Assembly (NCBI RefSeq): GCF_004028155.1
Contig: NZ_SBII01000004.1
Coordinates: 124,001-188,000 of the forward strand
Length of the DNA: 64,000 bases
Source of the DNA: Flavobacterium cerinum
GTDB lineage: Bacteria > Bacteroidota > Bacteroidia > Flavobacteriales > Flavobacteriaceae
Reading direction: 5' to 3'
Part shown: piece by piece, positions 1-8,288 of the stretch
Numbering within the stretch: position 1 is the first letter of the stretch
How the letters are laid out: each line of letters begins with the position of its first letter
Position numbers and translations under genes: made by a program
Notes under the pieces: model-generated
Told to the model about the DNA's origin: nothing
Database searches by the model: none
Seen by the model: only the letters and a program-made list of their open reading frames with translations

Positions 1-1
1 A

Positions 2-607
2 AAGTTAATTGAGCAGGCTGTAGCGCTGGACAACAGGGAAGAACGCAACAAGGCCGCTAAATATATAATATCCGTAATGGGAAGCTTAAATCCACATCTT
101 CGCGATGTGCCTGATTTTCAGCACAAGCTTTGGGATCAGATATTTATTATGTCTGATTTTAAATTGGATGTAGATTCGCCTTACCCAATACCATCAAGGG
201 AATTGTTAGAGCAAAAGCCGGACAGATTAGCCTATCCGCAAAACTTCCCGAAGTACCGCTTTTATGGCAACAACATCAAGTATATGATCGATGTTGCCAA
301 TAAATGGGAAGATGGGGAAATGAAGAATGCACTTATCATGGTGATTGCAAATCACATGAAAAAATCTTATTTAAGCTGGAATAAAGATACCGTAAAGGAT
401 GATGTGATATTTGAACATCTTTATGAGCTGTCAGACGGGAAAATAAACCTGCAGGCAACTGCAGAGGAGCTTTCTAACTCTACCGACCTGATGAGGATTA
501 ATAAAAAACTCAGCAATAAAACGCAGTTTAGCAATCCGAAACAAAAAATACATAAACCCGCTACTAACGGGAGAAACTTGAATAACAATAAAAACCGTAA
601 ACCCTAA
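2..607 (+). CDS. DUF4290 family protein, 5' end cut by the window
   Basis: The reading frame is open from base 2, so the gene begins upstream of the window; the first visible ATG at 77 is internal. The visible part contains the conserved block NPHLRDVPDFQHKLWDQIF followed by MSDFKLDVDSPYPIP, which I recognise as the DUF4290 family of Bacteroidota (usually about 200-220 residues, so only a short N-terminal piece is missing). The C-terminal 40 residues are basic and Asn/Lys-rich and look disordered. It ends 15 bases before murA on the same strand; that pairing is common in flavobacteria and suggests co-transcription. No biochemical function is known to me. Confidence 0.85.
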   Translation, partial: KLIEQAVALDNREERNKAAKYIISVMGSLNPHLRDVPDFQHKLWDQIFIMSDFKLDVDSPYPIPSRELLEQKPDRLAYPQNFPKYRFYGNNIKYMIDVANKWEDGEMKNALIMVIANHMKKSYLSWNKDTVKDDVIFEHLYELSDGKINLQATAEELSNSTDLMRINKKLSNKTQFSNPKQKIHKPATNGRNLNNNKNRKP

Positions 608-622
608 TTTTCTTTACGCTGC

Positions 623-1933
623 ATGGGAACATTTAAAATTGAAGGAGGAGTACAATTAAAAGGTGATATTACGCCACAAGGCGCAAAAAATGAGGCATTA
701 CAGGTTTTGTGTACTGTGCTTTTAACGCCTGAAAAAGTAACTATTACCAATATTCCTGATATTATTGACGTTAATAAACTTATTAATTTATTACGCAATT
801 TGGGCGTTAAGGTCGAAAAGCTAAGCCATGGTGCTTATACTTTTCAGGCTGATGAGGTAAATATGACTTACCTTGAATCGGAGGCATTTAAAGAAGAAGG
901 TAAATCATTAAGGGGATCTATAATGATTGTAGGGCCGCTATTAGCGCGCTTTGGTAAAGGATATATACCTAAACCGGGCGGAGACAAAATAGGCCGTAGA
1001 AGATTAGATACTCACTTTGAAGGATTTATCAATTTAGGTGCTAAATTCCGTTATAATAAAGAAGACCATTTTTACGGCGTAGAGGCAGACAGGCTTAAAG
1101 GAGCTTATATGCTTCTTGATGAGGCATCGGTAACCGGTACTGCAAACATAATAATGGCTGCTGTACTTGCCGAAGGCAAAACGATAATATACAATGCAGC
1201 TTGCGAACCATACCTGCAGCAGCTTTGCAAAATGCTTAACAGCATGGGTGCAAAAATTACTGGAGTAGGATCTAACCTGGTTGAAATTGAAGGTGTGGAT
1301 TCTCTTGGAGGATGCGAGCACCGCATACTTCCGGATATGATCGAGATTGGAAGCTGGATCGGTCTTGCTGCTATGACGCGTAGTGAAATTACAATAAAAA
1401 ATGTTAGCTGGGATAATCTGGGAGTAATTCCGGGAACGTTCAGAAAGCTTGGAATTACGCTGGAACGTAGAGGAGACGATATTTATATCCCTGCTCATAC
1501 AGATGGTTATGAGATCCAGAATTATATTGATGGTTCAATACTTACCATTGCTGATGCGCCTTGGCCGGGCTTTACGCCAGACCTTTTAAGTATCGTTTTA
1601 GTCGTAGCAACACAGGCAAGAGGAAGTGTACTGATCCACCAAAAAATGTTTGAAAGCCGTTTGTTCTTTGTAGACCGTCTTATCGATATGGGTGCTAAGA
1701 TCATTCTTTGCGATCCGCACAGGGCTACTGTTATTGGTTTAGATTTCAAATCTACACTAAAGGGTATCCTTATGTCATCGCCGGATATCAGGGCCGGTAT
1801 ATCGCTTCTTATTGCTGCACTTTCAGCAAAAGGAGTGAGTACGATCCAGAATAGTGACCAGATCGACCGTGGTTACGAAAGAATCGACGAGAGACTACGT
1901 GCTTTAGGTGCTAAAATCGAAAGATTAGACTAA
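623..1933 (+). CDS. murA: UDP-N-acetylglucosamine 1-carboxyvinyltransferase MurA (Asp-type active site)
   Basis: Cytoplasmic enzyme for the first committed step of peptidoglycan synthesis, transferring enolpyruvate from PEP to UDP-GlcNAc. At 436 residues it has the family length and both EPSP-synthase-like halves. The N-terminal GAKNEAL block carries the substrate Lys, and WPGFTPDL near residue 315 carries the catalytic Asp. The active-site loop reads KPGGDKIGRRRLD, with Asp at residue 121 (bases 983-985) where the E. coli enzyme has Cys115. Cys is the residue alkylated by fosfomycin, so the protein is predicted to be insensitive to that drug. The start at 623 is the first in-frame ATG, 15 bases after the DUF4290 gene. 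A hairpin and T-run follow. Confidence 0.96.
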   Translation: MGTFKIEGGVQLKGDITPQGAKNEALQVLCTVLLTPEKVTITNIPDIIDVNKLINLLRNLGVKVEKLSHGAYTFQADEVNMTYLESEAFKEEGKSLRGSIMIVGPLLARFGKGYIPKPGGDKIGRRRLDTHFEGFINLGAKFRYNKEDHFYGVEADRLKGAYMLLDEASVTGTANIIMAAVLAEGKTIIYNAACEPYLQQLCKMLNSMGAKITGVGSNLVEIEGVDSLGGCEHRILPDMIEIGSWIGLAAMTRSEITIKNVSWDNLGVIPGTFRKLGITLERRGDDIYIPAHTDGYEIQNYIDGSILTIADAPWPGFTPDLLSIVLVVATQARGSVLIHQKMFESRLFFVDRLIDMGAKIILCDPHRATVIGLDFKSTLKGILMSSPDIRAGISLLIAALSAKGVSTIQNSDQIDRGYERIDERLRALGAKIERLD

Positions 1934-1955
1934 GAAAATTTTTATCATGAATAGA

Positions 1956-1986
1956 AAAAAGGGCTGCAATTTGTAGTCCTTTTTTT
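1956..1986 (+). terminator. Rho-independent terminator after murA
   Basis: An A-run, a short GC-containing stem around AGGGCTGCAA/TAGTCCT with G-T wobbles, and then a T-run. It lies 23 bases downstream of the murA stop codon. Confidence 0.65.
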
Positions 1987-2255
1987 ATGAAGTTAATTGT
2001 CCACTTTTTGTTTTGAATAAGACCTTTTTGAGTGGAATATTAAAAACACTCAAATATTTTAAAATCAAATAGTTAAAAATTAATTGCTCACTTTTTGTAC
2101 ATTTAATACCAGATTGGAGATTTCAATTGATAATACAGGTTCTTTTACTGCAAAAATGCCTGCAGTAAAATTTTAAAATTAGTTCAGACCTTTGTAAAGA
2201 AAATCGGGCGAAAATATTTTCATTTTGATATATTTGTTAAAATTCAGAATCTGCT
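1987..2255. other. AT-rich intergenic region before the triplicated membrane genes
   Basis: No gene is visible. Near the right end, TATATTTG at 2229-2236 matches the flavobacterial -7 element TAnnTTTG, 20 bases before the ATG at 2256. I found no convincing -33 TTG at the right spacing. Nothing else is recognisable. Confidence 0.4.
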
Positions 2256-2756
2256 ATGGAGCACACTACGCTTTTATTTTTAGAGAAACAGAGGTTCATG
2301 CAGTGGTGGATATTAGCGTTGCTTCTTAGTCCTGCCTGTTTTATAATTTATGGTTTAGTAACACAGGTTTTTATGGGTATTACCTTTGGTGATAAACCTA
2401 TGAGCAATGAAGGTCTTATCGCTGTTGCCGTATTCCAGTTGATTTTTACGGTACTGTTTTTTATGCAGATAATGATTACCAGAATTGATACTAATGGGAT
2501 CCATATAAAATTTAAGCCTTACCATAGAAAATGGAAATTTTATCCATGGGAGGAAATTGTAGACTGCGATGTAAAAGTATACAGTCCAATGCTGGAATAT
2601 GGAGGCTGGGGACTAAGAGCCGGAGCTTATAATGTATCGGGCAAAGTAGGAATGCTGCTAAAATTTAAAAGCAGGTCAAGTCTTATGATCGGTACTCAAA
2701 AACCCGTTGAACTTAAGAAAGTATTAACCAAAGTGGGCAAACTAAAAACCACATAA
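2256..2756 (+). CDS. Membrane protein with two TM segments and a PH-like C-terminus (copy 1 of 3)
   Basis: Family not named with certainty. The 166-residue protein has a short N-terminal stretch (LFLEKQRFMQWW), two hydrophobic segments at about residues 14-38 and 52-74, and a soluble C-terminal half with the signature FYPWEEIVDCDV, YGGWGLRAGAYNVSG, LMIGTQKP. That layout resembles bacterial membrane proteins with a PH-like domain after two TM helices. It is the first of three tandem paralogues on the same strand (next copies at 2809 and 3325) sharing the YPW, YGGWG, SG..G.LL.F and GTQKP motifs. Spacing to the next copy is 52 bases. The three were probably made by local duplication and are likely one operon with the Coa1-like gene. 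Confidence 0.75.
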   Translation: MEHTTLLFLEKQRFMQWWILALLLSPACFIIYGLVTQVFMGITFGDKPMSNEGLIAVAVFQLIFTVLFFMQIMITRIDTNGIHIKFKPYHRKWKFYPWEEIVDCDVKVYSPMLEYGGWGLRAGAYNVSGKVGMLLKFKSRSSLMIGTQKPVELKKVLTKVGKLKTT

Positions 2757-2808
2757 CCTCTTTAATAGCATAACCATAAATCAACTTTTCACAAACAAAA
2801 TCAATCGT

Positions 2809-3306
2809 ATGAAAAGCCCTATTCTCTTTGCCGAAAAACAACGTTTCACCCAATGGTGGAGTATATTGCTTTTGATAGGCATGAATGGTTTCCTTTTGTA
2901 TGGATTATTCTTTCAGGTTTATAGGGGAGAAATCATTAGTGATATTCCTGTAGATGATGATTTTTTTATACTGGGCTTTATCGTATTCCTGGCTTTTACA
3001 ATTTTCTTTTTTTCGCAGGTATTAATTACAACAATAGATGAGGATGGCATTTATATAAAATTCAGGAGCTTTCGTAAAGAAGATAAATTTTATCCTTGGC
3101 AGGATATTATAAACTGCGATGTAGATGCATACAATCCTATGACAGATTATGGAGGATGGGGGATGCTTGATGATGTTTACAATGCATCAGGAAATCAGGG
3201 TATGCTACTAAAATTTAAAAAAAGGCGGAACATTATGGTTGGCACTCAAAAGCCGGAAGAACTTAAGATAGCGCTTGCAAAAGCAGGAAAACTTAAAAAG
3301 GCATAA
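2809..3306 (+). CDS. Membrane protein with two TM segments and a PH-like C-terminus (copy 2 of 3)
   Basis: 165 residues, with the same plan as its neighbours at 2256 and 3325: FAEKQRFTQWW at the start, two TM segments near residues 17-38 and 50-72, then FYPWQDIINCDV, YGGWGMLDDVYNASG and IMVGTQKPEEL. It is closer to copy 1 than to copy 3 at the N-terminus. The function is unknown; the conserved C-terminal half suggests a cytoplasmic PH-like domain that would bind a membrane or protein partner, which is inference from topology only. It ends 18 bases before copy 3. Confidence 0.75.
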   Translation: MKSPILFAEKQRFTQWWSILLLIGMNGFLLYGLFFQVYRGEIISDIPVDDDFFILGFIVFLAFTIFFFSQVLITTIDEDGIYIKFRSFRKEDKFYPWQDIINCDVDAYNPMTDYGGWGMLDDVYNASGNQGMLLKFKKRRNIMVGTQKPEELKIALAKAGKLKKA

Positions 3307-3324
3307 TTATTTTACCGCAGTAGT

Positions 3325-3816
3325 ATGGAAAACTATCTTGTGTTTACAGAAAATCAACATTTTGGAATTATACTTTATCTGATCTTGTTAGGCCTTTGTG
3401 CTGTTGTTGGGTATTGCATATGGTCTTTTAAGCCAAACCCGGAACAGCCTACCGGTAACAGAATTGCAAAAGGCATACTTTATCTGGTTTTTTTTGTCAT
3501 TGTAGGTGCTTTGGTGTCTACTTTTTTTATGTCACTTAATACAAAAATAGACAACAATGCTGTCTATGTGAAATTTGCTCCTTTTGAGAGCGAGTGGCGG
3601 TCTTACCCGTGGGATGCTATCAAAAAATGCGAACTTAAAACATACGATCCAATAAAAGACTATGGAGGCTGGGGTATTCGCGATGGTGCGTATAATGCTT
3701 CAGGTGATCAGGGTTTATTGCTTACATTTAATGATGGAAGCCAGCTTATGATAGGTACTCAAAAGCCGGAGAAGCTTAAAAAGATATTACAAAAACTAAA
3801 TAAACTAAATATATGA
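3325..3816 (+). CDS. Membrane protein with two TM segments and a PH-like C-terminus (copy 3 of 3)
   Basis: 163 residues and the most divergent copy of the tandem set. It keeps two TM segments (about residues 13-34 and 49-72) and the C-terminal signature SYPWDAIKKCEL, YGGWGIRDGAYNASG and LMIGTQKPEKL. The stop overlaps the start of the next gene by four bases (ATGA), so translation of the two is probably coupled. The retained soluble-domain motifs in all three copies, against drifting TM sequences, argue that the conserved C-terminal domain is the functional part. Confidence 0.75.
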   Translation: MENYLVFTENQHFGIILYLILLGLCAVVGYCIWSFKPNPEQPTGNRIAKGILYLVFFVIVGALVSTFFMSLNTKIDNNAVYVKFAPFESEWRSYPWDAIKKCELKTYDPIKDYGGWGIRDGAYNASGDQGLLLTFNDGSQLMIGTQKPEKLKKILQKLNKLNI

Positions 3817-4208
3817 ATGATCAACACCAACGTGACCTCGATGTCGAATATCTAAAGGTAAGAAAAGAGCAAAAGCTAAAACTAAGGAAGAAGATTGCTT
3901 TAGTATTGATCGGTGCAGGTGTTGTTATTATTGGCGGGGTATTATTGGCAATGACTCTCATGAAAAGCTCTGATGCCTATGCTGCTGCCGAAAATTACCT
4001 GATGGCAAATCCGCAAATTCAGGCAGAAACAGGAGGCATTAAAGATTTTGGAATGTTCCCATCCGGAAATGTTAATATACATAACGGATATGGTATTTCG
4101 GAATTATCAATCAATGTTAACGGAACAAAAAAAGATATTGAAATAACGGTACATCTTGAAAAACAACCTGAAGGCGATTGGGAAGTTATTGATGTTGAAA
4201 GAGAATAA
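3813..4208 (+). CDS. Coa1/Tim21-like single-pass membrane protein
   Basis: 131 residues: a charged N-terminus of about 26 residues, one TM helix (about residues 28-50, LVLIGAGVVIIGGVLLAMTLM), then an extracytoplasmic domain with AAENYLMANPQIQAETGGI, FGMFPSGNVNI and IEITVHLEKQPEGDWEVI. This resembles the cytochrome oxidase assembly protein 1 (Coa1) family found in many flavobacterial genomes. A role in respiratory complex assembly is only suggested by the family name. It overlaps the preceding paralogue by four bases and is followed by a strong terminator, so it closes the four-gene operon. Confidence 0.6.
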   Translation: MNDQHQRDLDVEYLKVRKEQKLKLRKKIALVLIGAGVVIIGGVLLAMTLMKSSDAYAAAENYLMANPQIQAETGGIKDFGMFPSGNVNIHNGYGISELSINVNGTKKDIEITVHLEKQPEGDWEVIDVERE

Positions 4209-4220
4209 ACTTTTAAAAAA

Positions 4221-4255
4221 AAATCCCCATCAGTATTGATGGGGATTTTTTTTTA
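4221..4255. terminator. Strong bidirectional terminator
   Basis: A 13-bp perfect stem (AAAATCCCCATCA with its complement) and a 4-base loop, with A- and T-runs on both sides. It lies between the plus-strand Coa1-like gene and the minus-strand DUF5686 gene, serving both. Confidence 0.9.
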
Positions 4256-4414
4256 ATCAAGGAAAAAATGCAGGCCTAATACAATTCCGCCTGTTTTAAA
4301 TCCGCTTTAGGCGGGTGGGATATAAAATAAAAGTTAGAACACATTTTTAAAATTCATTATCATAACGATACTTTTACTTTTTCTAACAAAAACATGTTAA
4401 AATAAATGAATTGC

Positions 4415-6886
4415 TTAATCTAGTATATCTAAAAATTTAAGGCCGAACATAATTCCATCGGTTTGGAAACCTCCCTGATATGCGCGTACATAATCAATAC
4501 GCAGCATTCTGAATTTGCCAAAACCTATATTATCAAAACCGGCTGTAAATTCCTGGTAAGGCTTATAAGCGGGTGTAGCGATTTGGTGGTATCCTAAAAT
4601 AAGATTCCATTGCAATAGGTTAAGTAATGGAACTTTATTCATTATATAGCCCTTAAAGTTGTGCTCTACGTGTGCTTCAAAGTACGAATCGTTAGTACTG
4701 TGGCTGTAATAAGGCAGTAAGTTAAACACATTAAGATAGGTTGAACCGGTACCTATGTGTGTCTGGTTACCATTAAAATGTTTAAAATCTGTAAATGCAA
4801 TACCATCGGCATTAAAGAACTTACCGGCTTTAAGATTAATACCAAAATCACCTTTATTTCCAAATGTAGTATTATAGGTAGCACGTGCAGCTACAAAGTC
4901 ATACTCGTATTGTTTTTCGCTGCCTGCAAAAGCTTTATCATATTTAAAAGACAGAGTAGGGTATTTGTTATCGCCTACGGTTATTTTGCCATCAGGACGT
5001 GTAATGTACTTCAGTCCAAAACGAATGGTTCCGCCAATGCTTGCTTTGTAAAGCGTATGCGTATCAAACGGCTTAGAGGTGTAATTATCCGGTTCTAATG
5101 GATTGTTTGATGTATAATCGTGATCATTTTTAATAAGTACCCAGTCTGCATTATTCAATAAGGCTCTTCGGCGCATGTATTCAACACTGGTATACATATT
5201 CACTCCTGTAGTGATCTCTTTACTGTATTGCAGTTTTGCAAAAGTTTTGTCATACAGTTTCATGTAGTTGTCTTTAAAGAACAACGTACTAACACTATTA
5301 ATAACTGGTGTGATCGGGTTATCAGGATTAAACTGATCGATAGTATTACCTCCTGTAAGGTAAAGTGATCCACCTTTTTTACCAAGGCTGTGGGTTAACC
5401 ATCCGCTCACGCGAAGGCGGTCTTCGGCAATGCCATAGTTAAAAGTAGCAGCTCCTGCAAAGTAACTTTTCTTTTCTTCGTTACGTTTATTGAAGGATAG
5501 TTTTGAGTCAAAGTTCCAGCCCTGTACGGTATTGTAACCAGGAAGCTGTATCAGTCCCGAATAATCAAAACTGAATTTTTTCTCAGAGTTCCTGTAGTTA
5601 TAACCACCTATTACGTCACCAATCTTAAATCGGTTGTGTTTGCGGTCTATAGAATCCAGGTAAGGCTTAGACTTGTGAAGCGTTTGAATACTGTCTTTTT
5701 TAGTATAGTCGGTTACTTCTTCATCAGTAAGTGGTATAGGTCGTTGGGCATTCCAGTATACAGAGTCTTTCTTATTAGCTTCCTCTTCTATAAAAACAAC
5801 CTCTTTGGAAAAGGTTTTCTTTTCGAATTTATCATGAAAAACATAGTTGGTATAAACATGGGTAAACTTCCCTGTGAATTTTATTCCAAAAGCTCCGGCT
5901 TTAAAATCAAACGTCTGCGAGTTTTTTGACCACACTTTATTGATCGCATTATAGCTAAAGTTTTGCTGCAGGTTCATCGTTTCCAGGAATGGCTGCTGCA
6001 TTCTGTATCCTTTAATATCAAGATCTATGGCATATATAGCCCAGCTGTTATCTACAATGTAAATGTAACCTTCAAATACAGGTTCTTTATCACGGCGTGG
6101 TATTACTTTGATCTTATTGATCTGGTTACCGTTGTCATCAAACGTTACCCCTTCCATTTTAAACTTATAGTAACTAAAAGCACTGGTCGCTAATGGCGAA
6201 ACCATTTCGATATCGAATTCTACATAGTTGTCATAAAAATTATAGTAGGTACTCATGGCAGTATTGTAGCTAAAGCCATTATCGTTACCACTTATTTTAG
6301 AAGCGATAATACGCTCTTTAAGCTTATCAGGCTGTTCAAAAGTAATGTGTGATACCGTTTCAGAAAGGTACATGATCCCGCTTCCGGTAGAATCGAGTGT
6401 ACCATCGGGAGCTTCTACCTTCATTCCCATTATTTTTTTCGGAAGGTCTTTTACCCTGAAGATACCTTTAGAATAAAAGTCGGCTTCAAAACGCCCTGTT
6501 CTTGCAGAATTCTCTTTTTTATGAGCAATAGCCTGGCGTATTATTTCATACGCAGGGTCTTCAGCATTAGAAATAGTAAGTTCTTTTAATTGGTAGTTGT
6601 CATCAGCCAGTTCCACATTAAGTGTGTGCGGAAATGTTTGGGCATCTACAGCTACTTTTTTTGTTTTGTATCCTATCGATTGAAAGATAACGATATATTT
6701 TCCCGCGCTTTTAGCGGTAAGTTCATACTGTCCTTCTTCGTTGGCAGTTGTTCCGGTGTAGGTATTTTCGATAGTAATACTCACAAAGGGAATGCCTTCT
6801 CCGGTTGATGATGTAATCTTTCCTTTGATCTGGGCATAGGAAGCTACACCAAGTAAAAGGAAAATGGCAGATAGTAATTTGTGCAT
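4415..6886 (-). CDS. DUF5686 outer-membrane protein with carboxypeptidase-regulatory-like domain (paralogue 1)
   Basis: 823 residues. It has a Sec signal peptide ending near SYAQ, then a CarboxypepD_reg-like beta-sandwich (about residues 20-105, GKITSSTGEGIPFVSITIENTYTG to LTISN). The rest is a long DUF5686 region ending in beta-barrel-like strands and a terminal aromatic-rich segment (FGLKFLDILD). It is probably an outer-membrane barrel of unknown function, widespread in Bacteroidota and frequently present in several copies. A paralogue of 832 residues lies at 9399 on the same strand, sharing the N-terminal domain, the SRTGRFEADFYS region and the C-terminal FLDILD/E end. It is transcribed towards the bidirectional terminator. 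Confidence 0.85.
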   Translation of the reverse strand: MHKLLSAIFLLLGVASYAQIKGKITSSTGEGIPFVSITIENTYTGTTANEEGQYELTAKSAGKYIVIFQSIGYKTKKVAVDAQTFPHTLNVELADDNYQLKELTISNAEDPAYEIIRQAIAHKKENSARTGRFEADFYSKGIFRVKDLPKKIMGMKVEAPDGTLDSTGSGIMYLSETVSHITFEQPDKLKERIIASKISGNDNGFSYNTAMSTYYNFYDNYVEFDIEMVSPLATSAFSYYKFKMEGVTFDDNGNQINKIKVIPRRDKEPVFEGYIYIVDNSWAIYAIDLDIKGYRMQQPFLETMNLQQNFSYNAINKVWSKNSQTFDFKAGAFGIKFTGKFTHVYTNYVFHDKFEKKTFSKEVVFIEEEANKKDSVYWNAQRPIPLTDEEVTDYTKKDSIQTLHKSKPYLDSIDRKHNRFKIGDVIGGYNYRNSEKKFSFDYSGLIQLPGYNTVQGWNFDSKLSFNKRNEEKKSYFAGAATFNYGIAEDRLRVSGWLTHSLGKKGGSLYLTGGNTIDQFNPDNPITPVINSVSTLFFKDNYMKLYDKTFAKLQYSKEITTGVNMYTSVEYMRRRALLNNADWVLIKNDHDYTSNNPLEPDNYTSKPFDTHTLYKASIGGTIRFGLKYITRPDGKITVGDNKYPTLSFKYDKAFAGSEKQYEYDFVAARATYNTTFGNKGDFGINLKAGKFFNADGIAFTDFKHFNGNQTHIGTGSTYLNVFNLLPYYSHSTNDSYFEAHVEHNFKGYIMNKVPLLNLLQWNLILGYHQIATPAYKPYQEFTAGFDNIGFGKFRMLRIDYVRAYQGGFQTDGIMFGLKFLDILD

Positions 6887-7054
6887 GGTTATTGGTTTAG
6901 GTAAGGTTGTTAGTTATAGGTAAGACGTTTTCTGTTTTAAAAAGGTTGCATCATAGGCGAAAAATTATTGGTTGTTTTTTCATATAACGTAATTGGCTAT
7001 GATTTTCTTACAAATATTTCAGTAAATATAGTACAACATGCATAAAGATAGAAG

Positions 7055-7084
7055 TTGCATTCCCCAAATAACTCATTAAATTTG
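7055..7084 (+). promoter_or_regulatory. Flavobacterial promoter (TTG / TAAATTTG) immediately before the b561 gene
   Basis: TTG at 7055-7057, a 19-base spacer, then TAAATTTG at 7077-7084 fits the Bacteroidota consensus TTG-N17-23-TAnnTTTG. The ATG of the gene is only four bases after the -7 box, so the transcript would start at or next to the start codon. Confidence 0.55.
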
Positions 7085-7088
7085 CTGT

Positions 7089-7658
7089 ATGAGAAAGAAA
7101 AGATTTAACCTTGCCAGCAGGCTTTTACATTGGGCTATTGCCTTTACTTTTTTATATATCCTGCTAACGGTGTTTTTACGCATGGGGTGGATGAATAAAA
7201 ACAGTATGGGTGCAATTATACAGGATAACCTTGCCGAGAGTAAAATAACCATCAGTAGTGATGAAGCTGCGGTTTTAGGTAAAAAAGTTCGTAAACCCAT
7301 GTGGGAAACCCATGTTATTGCAGGGTATGTGCTTATAGGGCTCTTTGTGATTAGGCTTATTGTAATGTGGATACAGGGCTTAGGATTTGCTAATCCGTTA
7401 AAAGCAGGCGTTTCTTCTTCAGATAAATTCAAATCGTGGGTGTATATAGTATTCTATATGTTGTTAGGTGTTTCATTATTTACAGGATTCATGAAAGTAA
7501 ACGGACCCGACAGTATGGAACATCTAATGGAAGACATTCATGTACAGTCATTGTATTATTCAATAGCCTTTATTTTAATTCATACCGTAGGAGTCCTTCT
7601 TGCCGATGCTGGTAAAGAGAGAGGTATTATATCAAAAATGATCAGTGGAGATAAATAA
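7089..7658 (+). CDS. Cytochrome b561-like membrane protein
   Basis: 189 residues with four predicted TM helices (about residues 10-30, 77-98, 121-140, 152-172). Histidines sit in helix positions typical of di-haem b561 proteins: LLHWAI in helix 1, ETHVIAGY before helix 2, and IHVQ and ILIHTVGV around helix 4. The family carries electrons across or along the inner membrane through two b haems; the partner is unknown here. The promoter TTG-N19-TAAATTTG ends only four bases before the ATG, so the transcript may be nearly leaderless. It overlaps the next membrane gene by 14 bases. Confidence 0.75.
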   Translation: MRKKRFNLASRLLHWAIAFTFLYILLTVFLRMGWMNKNSMGAIIQDNLAESKITISSDEAAVLGKKVRKPMWETHVIAGYVLIGLFVIRLIVMWIQGLGFANPLKAGVSSSDKFKSWVYIVFYMLLGVSLFTGFMKVNGPDSMEHLMEDIHVQSLYYSIAFILIHTVGVLLADAGKERGIISKMISGDK

Positions 7659-8022
7659 CGAACCTTTAGCACCTAAGAAAACCATATTTAAATGGAATAA
7701 TATAGCATTTTATGTAATGCTGCTTAATGTTACAGGGATGGCAGTGTTTTATGGTAAAGATGCTGTAGCCATTGTTTTTAGGCAGGCCTATTTTGACGGA
7801 TGGAAATACCTTTTACCATTCTGTATAAACGTCCTGGTATTTTCGATAGCGGCATTGATCTATTTGTTTCAGCGCAAATGGAGGCAGGTGGCTTATACTT
7901 TTCTGTCTGGATTAGCATTGCTTCTTTCAGCAGGATTTAGGCCAATTGCCGTTTGGGGATTTATAATAAGCATTATACTATTTATCCTCTTTCTGGCGTT
8001 TAGAAAGAGATTTCTTATGTAA
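7645..8022 (+). CDS. Small polytopic membrane protein of unknown function
   Basis: 125 residues, mostly hydrophobic, with about four TM segments (residues 17-35, 50-71, 80-96, 98-118) separated by short basic loops. I do not recognise a family. The gene starts inside the end of the cytochrome b561-like gene (14-base overlap) and is followed eight bases later by another small membrane gene. The three look like one transcription unit, and a membrane accessory role to the cytochrome is possible but unproven. Confidence 0.6.
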   Translation: MEINNEPLAPKKTIFKWNNIAFYVMLLNVTGMAVFYGKDAVAIVFRQAYFDGWKYLLPFCINVLVFSIAALIYLFQRKWRQVAYTFLSGLALLLSAGFRPIAVWGFIISIILFILFLAFRKRFLM

Positions 8023-8030
8023 TAAAAAAG

Positions 8031-8225
8031 ATGGAGTTTATAATTGAGTTTTTTATCGAATTAATTTTATATACCCTACTTCACACTATTGGTGCACTTA
8101 TACGGTGGCCTTTTCTTTATAAGAAACGAACAATTACCTCTATTTTAGAAGACCACTATATGAATAGAATTGTATCCAGATTATTTTTTGGAATAGTAAT
8201 TTTACTTACCACAACCTTATTATAA
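8031..8225 (+). CDS. Very small membrane protein (64 aa)
   Basis: It has two hydrophobic segments, an N-terminal one rich in Ile/Phe (IIEFFIELILYTLLHTIGALI) and a C-terminal one (IVSRLFFGIVILLTTTLL), joined by a short basic loop. No family is recognised. Its position eight bases after the preceding membrane gene on the same strand supports it being real, but its small size limits confidence. Confidence 0.5.
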   Translation: MEFIIEFFIELILYTLLHTIGALIRWPFLYKKRTITSILEDHYMNRIVSRLFFGIVILLTTTLL

Positions 8226-8288
8226 ACATATATTAATACGCTGTTTCTTTATTTCGTTTTAGCGTATATTTGAGTAAATAAACCTACT

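Noticed and set aside
604..1749. Minus-strand frames of 64-154 codons inside murA
   Set aside because: Antisense shadows of a clearly coding gene with no independent start signals.
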